Shown one piece after another: positions 14,314 through 21,993 of a stretch of 32,336 nt of DNA. The stretch lies in assembly GCA_047608145.1 (NCBI GenBank), contig JASGDC010000012.1, positions 1 to 32,336 on the forward strand. Direction: 5' to 3'. The stretch is from JASGDC01 sp047608145. Its GTDB lineage: Bacteria > Actinomycetota > Actinomycetes > Actinomycetales > Micrococcaceae. Both the position numbers and the translations under genes were made by a program. Positions within the stretch are counted from its first letter, which is position 1. Each line of letters starts with the position of its first letter. Under the pieces are notes generated by a model. The model was not told where the DNA came from. It saw only the letters and a program-made list of their open reading frames with translations, and made no database searches.

Positions 14314-16446
14314 ATGCAAAAGAAATTTAGACAAGATATCCAATTCTTGCGCTTTGTAGCGATTACTCTAGTAATACTAAACCATTTAATTGGCTACCGT
14401 TTTACTGGTGGTTTCATTGGAGTGGATGTCTTCTTCGTTATCTCTGGTTATTTGATTATTGGTCATATTGCTCATGATATTGATAAAGGTGTCTTTTCTT
14501 TTACTAAATTTTATTTAAAACGTGCTTGGCGGTTATTGCCGGCAGCTTTCGTTTCCTTATTTACCACTTTCATTGTGGCAAGTTTTGTAATGCCACAATA
14601 TTTAATTACCAACTTTAAGCACGATTTTTTAGCTAGCTGGTTTTATGTACAAAACTTCCACTTGATGAATTCTGGAGCAGATTATTTCTCTGGAAACAAA
14701 ACTTATCAAATCTATGAACATTTTTGGTCCCTTGCCGTCGAAGAACAGTTTTATTTAATAACGCCACTAGCTCTATTTTTGGGATATTTATTATTTAAAA
14801 AACAGAAACAAGCCTTTCCAATAATCCTAATAGCTGCGACAATTCTAAGTTTTGGCTATGCATTTATTATGCACCTCAATCCAAGTGATGCTGACTACTT
14901 TAATACAGGCGGACGAATTTGGGAATTTGCAATTGGTGGACTGATTCATTTCGTTCCAAGCCCAAAAAAATGGAAAATTACTAATCAAATTACAGTCTAT
15001 GTTTCTTATACTGTATTAATTTTCTGCACTTTCTATATAACTGCAAATAACATTTTCCCAGGCCCTTGTACTATTCCTCCAGTAGTTGCAACTGCCTTAG
15101 TAATTCACCAAGGGTTTGTAAATCCAAATCGAGCTTTTGAAGGTTGGAAACCTTTTCAATATATTGGAGAAATTTCATACCCAATATATTTATGGCATTT
15201 ACCGGTATTTTTACTTTTGCCATTCTTTGGGCTGAAATTTATCATTGACTCTGAAGATGGCCTCAGCTATCTAGGAATGCTTATCGCTGTAGTGATTTCC
15301 TTAATTTTAGCTCATATAACTTACCAATATGTGGAAAAACCACTTCAAAAGCAGCGTTTAGCTACTACATTACGTCCAAGTTTTTCAGTAATAATTTTAT
15401 TGTTAGCAAGTACTTTTGTAGTAGTAACTTTCCAAGCACAATTAGTCGTTCAAAATGTTCGTTATGATGCCGGAATGGCTAGCTGGTCTAAAAAGAATGC
15501 AAATTGTAACTCAGGGCAAACAATGGCAACCATTGAAGCCAACTGTTCACCTAAAGTTTTTGAAACTCCAGTAAAACCTGGCACTCCAGTTAGCATCCAA
15601 GATCCACTCCATAAATATGGTTGTAATTATAAAGCAGACGCTGGTTCAATACGCGGTAGCTGTAAATTCGCTAACGATGACAGTCATGACATCTTAATTA
15701 CCGGCGACTCACATGTTTTGCAATGGGGTGACGCTATTTTGGCTTTAGCCAAACAGCAAAAACAAAATGTAGATATCCAAATCACCTATGCCTGTCCTTT
15801 TGTAGATTTAACTAATATCGACACTCGTTTTTATGATGTAGAAAAGCAAACATCTTATGACAATACTCCTGCATGTAAAGCTGGAGACAAGACTTCCATG
15901 ACTTTCATTAAGACGAAACATCCAAAACATATAATCATTTCGAATTTTTCTAGTAACGAATTATTATTTCCGCATAGCAGTACACAGCCTACTGGAATGA
16001 CAGCCACTAGTGCAGAACGGCAAAGAAGCAGCTTAATTTATATGCAAAGAGTTCAACAACGAGCAACTGAACTTTTATTGCATTCAAAAAACGTAACTTA
16101 TATTAAGGACCCACCCGTTAATTCCAATGCAGTAAGCTCTCGCTGTTTAGTTTTCAACACTAGACACCCAGAAAACTGTAACTATACTCCAAAGAATTTT
16201 ACTACTAATGATATCCAAGGGTCTACAGTAGATGAGTCAGTGCACAATCCTGGAATAAGCTTAGTTAACTTTGATAAGTATATTTGTGGTAAACAATGTC
16301 ATGGTTCAGTTAATGGAATACGCACTTATTATGATAGTAATCATTTGAACATTGACTTTGTTGATACTTTCCAAAGTCAAGTAGAAAAACAGATTTCAAA
16401 TGCACTTGGTAAACAACCAAATCCATTCCAAGCTAAAGCCCCATAA
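14314..16446 (+). CDS. OatA-like membrane acyltransferase with extracellular SGNH domain
   Basis: A 710-residue fusion. Residues 1-375 are an acyltransferase-3 membrane domain with about ten or eleven hydrophobic segments, the conserved His24 in ILNHLIGYRF, GVDVFFVISGYL, RAWRLLPA and FWSLAVEEQFY. Residues 390-700 form an outer SGNH-type esterase/transferase domain with the nucleophile block GDSHVLQWGD (Ser466) and the Asp-x-x-His block DSNH at 674-677. Homologues move acyl (usually acetyl) groups across the membrane onto peptidoglycan or cell-wall glycans. The target here is unknown. The outer domain has over ten cysteines, probably disulfide-bonded. No clear ribosome-binding site precedes the ATG. 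It is divergent from infA and precedes the RCC1-like gene on the same strand. Confidence 0.9.
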   Translation: MQKKFRQDIQFLRFVAITLVILNHLIGYRFTGGFIGVDVFFVISGYLIIGHIAHDIDKGVFSFTKFYLKRAWRLLPAAFVSLFTTFIVASFVMPQYLITNFKHDFLASWFYVQNFHLMNSGADYFSGNKTYQIYEHFWSLAVEEQFYLITPLALFLGYLLFKKQKQAFPIILIAATILSFGYAFIMHLNPSDADYFNTGGRIWEFAIGGLIHFVPSPKKWKITNQITVYVSYTVLIFCTFYITANNIFPGPCTIPPVVATALVIHQGFVNPNRAFEGWKPFQYIGEISYPIYLWHLPVFLLLPFFGLKFIIDSEDGLSYLGMLIAVVISLILAHITYQYVEKPLQKQRLATTLRPSFSVIILLLASTFVVVTFQAQLVVQNVRYDAGMASWSKKNANCNSGQTMATIEANCSPKVFETPVKPGTPVSIQDPLHKYGCNYKADAGSIRGSCKFANDDSHDILITGDSHVLQWGDAILALAKQQKQNVDIQITYACPFVDLTNIDTRFYDVEKQTSYDNTPACKAGDKTSMTFIKTKHPKHIIISNFSSNELLFPHSSTQPTGMTATSAERQRSSLIYMQRVQQRATELLLHSKNVTYIKDPPVNSNAVSSRCLVFNTRHPENCNYTPKNFTTNDIQGSTVDESVHNPGISLVNFDKYICGKQCHGSVNGIRTYYDSNHLNIDFVDTFQSQVEKQISNALGKQPNPFQAKAP

Positions 16447-16447
16447 A

Positions 16448-16473
16448 TTAACAAAATTTAAATAACTTGTTAA
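16448..16473 (+). repeat. small inverted repeat after the acyltransferase gene
   Basis: TTAACAA (16448-16454) and TTGTTAA (16467-16473) form a 7-bp stem starting directly at the acyltransferase stop. No T run follows, so it is at best a weak terminator. Confidence 0.3.
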
Positions 16474-16523
16474 AAGTATCTGTCTATTAGGTGTGAAAAT
16501 TAGTTTCACTAACTATATATAAC

Positions 16524-16532
16524 TGGTATAGT
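16524..16532 (+). promoter_or_regulatory. extended -10 promoter candidate for the RCC1-like gene
   Basis: TGGTATAGT matches an extended -10 element (TGnTATAAT-like), about 70 bases upstream of the start codon. No good -35 box lies at the right distance. This fits transcription separate from the acyltransferase gene, but support is modest. Confidence 0.4.
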
Positions 16533-16556
16533 TTTGACTTATAGTTAAATGTTCGT

Positions 16557-16577
16557 GTTGTTTAATTAACAAACAAC
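16557..16577. promoter_or_regulatory. palindrome upstream of the RCC1-like gene
   Basis: GTTGTTT and AAACAAC form a perfect 7-bp inverted repeat around AATTAAC, 24 bases before the start codon and downstream of the promoter candidate. It could be an operator or a leader hairpin. Confidence 0.35.
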
Positions 16578-16601
16578 ATCTATGATTGGGGTTATTTAAT
16601 A

Positions 16602-18344
16602 ATGAGTTCAGAAAACAAAGGTTTTAGCCGACGCACGTTTCTCAGCGCAATGGGCATTGGGGCTGCCAGCGCTGTAGGCTTTGGAACACTTCCTGCATAC
16701 GCTGCTGATGGCACTTGGGATACAGATACTTCTACAGATTCTGTCACCAATGACAGTAATTTAACATTATACGCTTTCGGTGCAAATACGAAGTCTCAGA
16801 TCCCTGCCGATGCTGGAAACGACTCTGTGTGGAAGCCTAACAAAATAACTTTTGATACAGAAGCTAAACCACTTAAAACTGCAGCTACTAATGGCACACA
16901 AGTTATTGGCATCAACACTGACGGCAAACTAATCCAATGGGGCTATAGTGAATATGCTAAAAAAGAGTACAAAGCTCCAGTAGAAATTACCGGTGGAGAT
17001 GCTCAGGATGTTAAGTTTAGCTCTGTAGCTGTAAGTGCACTTGCTGCTGTAGCTCTAGATACTGATGGTAATCTATACGGCTGGGGCGACGCCAAAACAA
17101 ACGGAACTGGCAGCAAGCAAGATAATCCTACTAAAATCACTGTTGTTGGTGCTGAAGATGCCAAATTCAAGACAATTGCGTTAGGCTCAGGTGTAGCTTT
17201 TGCAATTGATGAAGCTGGTAATCTATACGGCTGGGGTGATGCTAAAACAAATGGAACTGGCAAAGCTCAGACTACTCCTACTAAAATTGATAGCTCAGCT
17301 AAATTCACTGCGATTGCAGCTGGGTTAACCCATACTCTTGCAGCTGACGCTGATGGTAAGTTATATGGTTGGGGTGCTGGTGCTTATAATGGTATTAGCA
17401 AAGACAGCGCTACTCCAGTTGCTGTTACTACCGGTATTGACGGAGTTAAAATTACTCAAGTAGCTGCTGGATCAACACACAGCGTAATCCTTGCTGATGA
17501 TAACTCACTTTATGCTTGGGGTGCTGCTAACACTAATGGTACTGGCACTGAGCAGAAACAACCAAGCCCAATTGTCTCAACTACTAAATTCAAAGCAATT
17601 ACCGCTGGTAATGCACACACTCTAGCAATTGCAGAGTCTGATGATTTATACGTATGGGGTCTTAATGGTCGCGGTCAGCTTGGCATGGGTGATGATAAAC
17701 AAGATGATGTCAAAGAACCTACGCTTAACCCTGTACTTTCAGGAACAACTAATATCACGACTCTGATGCCAAATACGCCAACTACGAACGTTAGCTTTGT
17801 TATTGAAGGCGCAGATACGCAAATTACTGATTCTAATTTGGTATCTTCAGATACTAGCAGCGATAGTACAGACGCTAGCAGTGATACTACTAGCGATACT
17901 TCAGACACTACTAGTGATAGTACAGACGCTAGCAGTGATACTACTAGCGATAGCAGTGATGATACTGAAGCAAGTGCATCTGGTGATAGTGTCGTAGATA
18001 TTGCTAAGTCATATGTAGGTTTGAAGAACTATGGCTGGGGTGATACTCCAACTCTGTGGAATTGTACTGGTTTCACGCACTATGTATACACAAAAGCTGG
18101 CATTGCACTTCCTTGGGGCTGGCCTGCAGATCAAGCAGAATGGGCTCTTGCAAATGGTGCTGAGAAAGTTAGTACTCCCGCTGCTGGCGACCTAGTGGTG
18201 CAGCAAAACGGTGGTTCTGGACAAGCACACGTAGGTATTTATGCTGAAGACGGTAATATGTATGCAGCGATTAATACAGAGCTAGGTACAGGTATTCAAC
18301 CAGTTTCTTGGGGTTCAGGTACAGTATACTACCGCTTCAAGTAA
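16602..18344 (+). CDS. Tat-exported protein: RCC1-like repeats, Ser/Thr/Asp linker, NlpC/P60-type domain
   Basis: A 580-residue exported protein. Residues 1-35 are a twin-arginine signal (SRRTFLSAMG, a hydrophobic stretch, AYA then A). Residues 52-400 hold about seven RCC1-like repeats of roughly 50 residues, each with a L-Y-x-W-G core (NLYGWGDAKTNGTG occurs twice; KLYGWG, SLYAWG, DLYVWG), probably a beta-propeller. Residues 404-460 are a Ser/Thr/Asp linker. Residues 461-580 look like an NlpC/P60-type cysteine peptidase: IAKSYVGLKNYGWG, Cys488 in WNCTGFTHYVY, TPAAGDLVV and His543 in AHVGIY. I infer a cell-wall hydrolase targeted or held by the propeller. A third catalytic residue is not clear, and CHAP is an alternative fold. 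The ribosome-binding site is weak. It is followed by a good terminator. Confidence 0.85.
   Translation: MSSENKGFSRRTFLSAMGIGAASAVGFGTLPAYAADGTWDTDTSTDSVTNDSNLTLYAFGANTKSQIPADAGNDSVWKPNKITFDTEAKPLKTAATNGTQVIGINTDGKLIQWGYSEYAKKEYKAPVEITGGDAQDVKFSSVAVSALAAVALDTDGNLYGWGDAKTNGTGSKQDNPTKITVVGAEDAKFKTIALGSGVAFAIDEAGNLYGWGDAKTNGTGKAQTTPTKIDSSAKFTAIAAGLTHTLAADADGKLYGWGAGAYNGISKDSATPVAVTTGIDGVKITQVAAGSTHSVILADDNSLYAWGAANTNGTGTEQKQPSPIVSTTKFKAITAGNAHTLAIAESDDLYVWGLNGRGQLGMGDDKQDDVKEPTLNPVLSGTTNITTLMPNTPTTNVSFVIEGADTQITDSNLVSSDTSSDSTDASSDTTSDTSDTTSDSTDASSDTTSDSSDDTEASASGDSVVDIAKSYVGLKNYGWGDTPTLWNCTGFTHYVYTKAGIALPWGWPADQAEWALANGAEKVSTPAAGDLVVQQNGGSGQAHVGIYAEDGNMYAAINTELGTGIQPVSWGSGTVYYRFK
17067..17262 (+). 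repeat. two near-identical 46-base units in the RCC1-like repeats
   Basis: Segments 17067-17112 and 17217-17262 differ at only about four positions, all but silent, and lie exactly 150 bases (50 codons) apart. They encode the same GNLYGWGDAKTNGTG block. This shows recent duplication or gene conversion among the repeats. Confidence 0.8.
17862..17951 (+). repeat. perfect 36-base direct repeat in the Ser/Thr/Asp linker
   Basis: The 36 bases at 17862-17897 recur exactly at 17916-17951, with a period of 54 bases (18 codons). They encode DSTDASSDTTSD twice. Being in frame, expansion or loss of the unit would change only linker length. Confidence 0.85.
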
Positions 18345-18357
18345 AATAAATTTCTTT

Positions 18358-18396
18358 AAATTAGGAACTTGCAATTTTGTGGGTTCCTAATTTTTT
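18358..18396 (+). terminator. rho-independent terminator of the RCC1-like gene
   Basis: An 11-bp stem AAATTAGGAAC/GTTCCTAATTT (18358-18368 and 18383-18393) with a 14-base loop runs into six T residues (18391-18396). It lies 14 bases after the stop codon on the + strand. The remaining 166 bases to map hold nothing I can identify. Confidence 0.85.
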
Positions 18397-18562
18397 GCAC
18401 TTTTGAAAGAAGCTGCAGTATGGTTAAGTAATTTAAGCACGTTTAAGTATATTTAAATTGCTCAAATGCACTACATCGTATAAGAATTAGCAACTACTTT
18501 TCGACAAATATTAGTTTGGATTATCTAAAATAACTAAATTATTCTTTTCTAACTTTAAATAA

Positions 18563-19372
18563 CTAAACAATAGGCACTGGAGTAACTCCAAATGGTTTTA
18601 GCTTCTCCAAGCCACCGTCATGGGCTGATAATACCCAAATCCCATTGGAGTGTTTTGCAATGCTGTGTTCCCAGTGTGCTGCTCGTTTATTATCAGAAGT
18701 TACAATAGTCCAATTATCTTCTAATACATCTGTTTCAATATCACCATGAACAAACATTGGTTCAATTGCAATGCAAGTCCCAGCTTTAATCTTTGGCCCT
18801 CTGGACCTACTTCGATAATTTAAAACATCAGGCTTCATATGCATCTGCGAACCTATACCATGTCCAACAAAATCTTCAAGGATACCGTAGCGTTCATTTA
18901 CAAAGTCATCAATGGCCGCACCAATTTCACCAATTCGGCTTGCAGTAGCAAATTTAGCAATACCAACCCAGAGAGCTTCTTCAGTCACTTCTGAGAGCTT
19001 ACGATCTTCCGTTGATACATTTCCGACTAGAACTGTCCGAGCCGAATCAGAATGCCACCCATCCACTATGCAGCCAGCATCAATAGATACTAAATCGCCA
19101 TCATTAATTGCTCGGTTCCCTGGAATTCCATGCACAACTTCTTCATTTACTGATACACATGCCGTTGCAGGAAAACCATAATAGCCTTTGAAATTTGGTT
19201 TCGCACCAGATTCAGTAATTATCCTTGCCACCTCAGCTTCTACATCTTTCGTGGTGGCACCTGGTACTGCTGCTTTCGTTGCAGCCTCTATAGCTGCAAC
19301 AGTAATTAAACCAGCTTCGCGCATTTTTAAAATTTGCGCATCAGTTTTTAACTCAATACCTGAGTTACGCAT
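18563..19372 (-). CDS. map: type I methionine aminopeptidase
   Basis: Removes the initiator methionine from new proteins using a dinuclear metal centre. The 269-residue sequence has NEEVVHGIPGNR, the metal ligands in SIDAGCIVDGWHSDSART, the His in FVGHGIGSQMH and the Glu in IAIEPMFVHGD. The ATG directly follows the adk stop codon (TAGATG), so the two are translationally linked. Its usual downstream neighbour infA is displaced by about 4.4 kb of opposite-strand DNA. No terminator is evident after the gene on the - strand. Confidence 0.96.
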   Translation of the reverse strand: MRNSGIELKTDAQILKMREAGLITVAAIEAATKAAVPGATTKDVEAEVARIITESGAKPNFKGYYGFPATACVSVNEEVVHGIPGNRAINDGDLVSIDAGCIVDGWHSDSARTVLVGNVSTEDRKLSEVTEEALWVGIAKFATASRIGEIGAAIDDFVNERYGILEDFVGHGIGSQMHMKPDVLNYRSRSRGPKIKAGTCIAIEPMFVHGDIETDVLEDNWTIVTSDNKRAAHWEHSIAKHSNGIWVLSAHDGGLEKLKPFGVTPVPIV

Positions 19373-19948
19373 CTAGTTATTCAGTTCTGCAATTGCAGTA
19401 TTGATATTATCAGTAATTTCATCAATATCGCCCACACCATCAACAGTCTTAACTAGACCACGTTTCTGATATACATCAATTAGTGGTGCAGTTTCTTTAG
19501 TATAAACTTGCTGACGGTGACGAATTACTTCTTCATTATCATCAGAACGACCAGATTCTTTTGCACGATTAAGCATACGTTCAACTAGCTCATCTTCATC
19601 AGCTGTTAGTTCAATAACACCATCTAGCTCTTGACCATTTGCTTCCAAAATCTTATCTAGTTCTTGAACTTGCGCTAAAGTGCGAGGATAACCATCAAGT
19701 AAGAAACCATTTTCAACATCATCTTCAACTAGACGATCACGAACCATATTATTAGTCACTGAATCAGGAACATAATTACCAGCATCAATATACTGCTTAG
19801 CTTTTACTCCAAGTGGAGTTTCATCTTTAATATTTTGGCGGAAAATATCCCCTGTAGAGATAGTAACGATACCTTGTTTTTCAGCGATACGAGCTGACTG
19901 TGTACCTTTACCAGAGCCTGGAGGGCCTACAATCAATAGTCTAGTCAC
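19373..19948 (-). CDS. adk: adenylate kinase (short-LID form)
   Basis: Interconverts ATP + AMP and two ADP. I choose the GTG at 19948 (residues VTRLLIVGPPGSGKGTQ): it has AAGGA 8 bases upstream and overlaps the secY stop by 8 bases. The longer reading frame adds 13 unrelated residues. The 191-residue enzyme has the P-loop GPPGSGKGTQ, TGDIFRQNI, the AMP-binding DGYPRTLAQVQ, and a short LID around RAKESGRSDDNEEVIRHRQ with no zinc cysteines, as usual in actinobacteria. Confidence 0.96.
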   Translation of the reverse strand: MTRLLIVGPPGSGKGTQSARIAEKQGIVTISTGDIFRQNIKDETPLGVKAKQYIDAGNYVPDSVTNNMVRDRLVEDDVENGFLLDGYPRTLAQVQELDKILEANGQELDGVIELTADEDELVERMLNRAKESGRSDDNEEVIRHRQQVYTKETAPLIDVYQKRGLVKTVDGVGDIDEITDNINTAIAELNN

Positions 19949-21254
19949 GTAATAGTCCTTCGTAGTTATGTTGTTGTAATTTAGCATTAAGCTGTTTCAC
20001 GGTATCAAGTCCTACACCCACGATAATCAACAATGAAGCACCTCCGAATGGGAATGATTGATTAGCTCCAAAGAGTGCTAAAGCAATCATTGGAATCAGG
20101 GAAATAATACCAATATAAATAGCACCCGGGGTAGTAATACGGTTAATTACATAATGTAGGTATTCAGCAGTAGAGTTACCAGCACGTACTCCTGGGATAA
20201 AGCCCCCATACTTCTTCATGTTATCGGCTACTTCATCTGGGTTGAAAGTAATGCCCACATAGAAGAAGGCAAAGAATACTACTAGAATGAAGTAAATTAG
20301 CATATAAACTGGATCGTCACCTGAAACTAAATGCTTTTGAATCCAGTTAACCCAAGCTGGTGGATTAGAGCCATCTGAAGGGGCGAAGTATTGGGCAATC
20401 ATTGTCGGCACCATCAAAATTGAAGACGCGAAGATAATTGGAATTACACCGGCCATATTTACTTTAATTGGGATGTAAGTATTGCTACCTTCTACTGTCC
20501 TAGTACCGACCATGCGCTTTGCATACTGCACTGGAACTCGACGCTGGGATTGCTCAACAAATACCACTAGAGCTACAATTAACAACCCAACGGCAATGAT
20601 AAGTGAGAATACACCCCAACCATGTGAGACACGGATAGCACCTAATGAAGTAGGGAATGTTGCTGCCACTGATGTGAAAATCAGAATTGACATACCGTTA
20701 CCGATACCCTTTTCAGTAACCATCTCACCAAGCCACATAATCAGCGAAGTGCCGGCAGTTAAGGTGATTACCATTAATAAGATTGCTCCAAAACTTTGAT
20801 CTGGAATTAATGGCAAAGAACACCCTTGGAGTAGGTTACCACTACGGGCCAAAGTAATAATTGTGGTGGCATTTAGCACAGCCAACACAATAGTTAAGTA
20901 TCTGGTGTACTGAGTCAATTTGGCGTTACCAGTTTGACCTTCTTTGTATAAAGCCTCAAAGTGTGGAATCACCACACGTAACAACTGGACGATAATACTA
21001 GCCGTAATATACGGCATAATACCCAAGGCAAAAATAGAAAGTTGCAAAAGTGCTCCACCCGAGAACATGTTAATCATGTCTTGGATGCCACCTGAGTTAG
21101 AGCTTTGTTTTAGACATTGTTGTACATTAGTGTAGTTAACTCCTGGAGCTGGAATAAACGAACCTAACCTGAATAATGTAATGACACCCAAAGTGAACAA
21201 AATCCTGTTCCTTAATTCTGGGGTGCGAAAAGCCCTATTCAGTGTTTCAAGCAT
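19941..21254 (-). CDS. secY: protein translocase channel subunit SecY
   Basis: Forms the membrane channel for protein export. The 437-residue protein has ten hydrophobic segments, the start RTPELRNRILFTLGVI, GIMPYITASIIVQLL, the cytoplasmic loop QRRVPVQYAKRMVG and the end DTVKQLNAKLQQHNYEG. It starts with ATG behind GGAGG. A strong hairpin (21288-21322) stands between it and rplO, and its stop overlaps the adk start. Confidence 0.98.
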   Translation of the reverse strand: MLETLNRAFRTPELRNRILFTLGVITLFRLGSFIPAPGVNYTNVQQCLKQSSNSGGIQDMINMFSGGALLQLSIFALGIMPYITASIIVQLLRVVIPHFEALYKEGQTGNAKLTQYTRYLTIVLAVLNATTIITLARSGNLLQGCSLPLIPDQSFGAILLMVITLTAGTSLIMWLGEMVTEKGIGNGMSILIFTSVAATFPTSLGAIRVSHGWGVFSLIIAVGLLIVALVVFVEQSQRRVPVQYAKRMVGTRTVEGSNTYIPIKVNMAGVIPIIFASSILMVPTMIAQYFAPSDGSNPPAWVNWIQKHLVSGDDPVYMLIYFILVVFFAFFYVGITFNPDEVADNMKKYGGFIPGVRAGNSTAEYLHYVINRITTPGAIYIGIISLIPMIALALFGANQSFPFGGASLLIIVGVGLDTVKQLNAKLQQHNYEGLLRD

Positions 21255-21287
21255 TAATCCTCCGTTGCCTGTTTGTAACAGATACTA

Positions 21288-21322
21288 AGAAATCGTGGTG
21301 TAAAAACTACACCACGATTTCT
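21288..21322 (-). terminator. strong hairpin between rplO and secY (attenuator or processing site)
   Basis: A perfect 15-bp stem (AGAAATCGTGGTGTA at 21288-21302, complement at 21308-21322) with a 5-base loop lies 27 bases after the rplO stop. On the - strand the loop is GTTTT and no long U tract follows the stem. It may be a partial terminator, an RNase cut site or an mRNA-protecting stem that sets secY-adk-map output below that of the ribosomal genes. Confidence 0.55.
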
Positions 21323-21349
21323 AATGTTACGCTAAATTTGCTTTAGTTA

Positions 21350-21811
21350 CTACTCAAGTTCAGTAGCTTTTCCACCAGCAGCTTCAATCTTCTTAGCTGC
21401 ACTTGCAGAAAATGCATCTGCTTCTACTTCAATAGCAACATCAATTGAGCCATCGCCAAGAACTTTAACAAGAGAATTCTTGCGTACTGCGCCAGCTTCA
21501 ACTAAATCATCAATTGCAACTTTTCCACCTTTAGGGAAAAGCTCAGCAAGAGTACCAACGTTTACAGCTTGGAATTCCAAACGTGCTGGGTTCTTGAAAC
21601 CCTTTAGCTTTGGAAGGCGCATCTGTAGTGGCACTTGACCACCTTCAAAACCTTGGCGTACCTGGTAACGAGCCTTAGTACCTTTAGTACCACGGCCAGC
21701 AGTTTTACCCTTAGAAGCTTCACCACGACCAACGCGAGTCTTAGCTTTCTTAGCGCCAGGAGCTGGCTTCAAATGATGAATTTTAAGAGTTTGTTCGTTG
21801 TTTTCAGTCAT
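21350..21811 (-). CDS. rplO: 50S ribosomal protein L15
   Basis: A 153-residue large-subunit assembly protein. Seen are the basic, Gly-rich start (LKPAPGAKKAKTRVGRGEAS, GKTAGRGTKGTKAR), FEGGQVPLQMRLPKLKGFKN and the C-terminal domain ending SAAKKIEAAGGKATELE. Its ATG overlaps the rpmD stop by one base (TAATG). It is the last ribosomal protein gene before secY. Confidence 0.97.
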   Translation of the reverse strand: MTENNEQTLKIHHLKPAPGAKKAKTRVGRGEASKGKTAGRGTKGTKARYQVRQGFEGGQVPLQMRLPKLKGFKNPARLEFQAVNVGTLAELFPKGGKVAIDDLVEAGAVRKNSLVKVLGDGSIDVAIEVEADAFSASAAKKIEAAGGKATELE

Positions 21812-21993
21812 TATTCGCCTTCCTCAACTTTAACTAGGTGAGACACTTTGCGAACCATACCCAAAGTTATTGGGTCATCTTCACGAGTCACAGTCTGACC
21901 AATGCGCTTCAGACCTAGTGAACGTAAAGTATCGCGCTGATTTTGCTTACCACCGATTTCAGATTTAACCTGAGTAATCTTAATTTCAGCCAT
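21811..21993 (-). CDS. rpmD: 50S ribosomal protein L30
   Basis: A 60-residue protein starting MAEIKITQVKSEIGGKQNQR and containing LRSLGLKRIGQTVTREDDP and GMVRKVSHLVKVEE. I use the ATG at 21993, because the 23 residues the frame adds upstream lie inside rpsE and do not resemble L30. The start overlaps the rpsE stop by 8 bases (ATGGCTGA). Confidence 0.97.
   Translation of the reverse strand: MAEIKITQVKSEIGGKQNQRDTLRSLGLKRIGQTVTREDDPITLGMVRKVSHLVKVEEGE

Noticed and set aside
18397..18562. Small gene or RNA between the RCC1-like gene and map
   Set aside because: No open frame with a ribosome-binding site, no strong stem and no tRNA-like fold; it appears to be plain AT-rich spacer.
14130..18562. 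Transposon or integron carrying the two envelope genes
   Set aside because: I found no transposase, integrase, terminal inverted repeats or target-site duplication at the edges.
19949..19987. 13-residue N-terminal extension of adenylate kinase
   Set aside because: It lies within secY, lacks family similarity, and the GTG at 19948 has an AAGGA site at good spacing.
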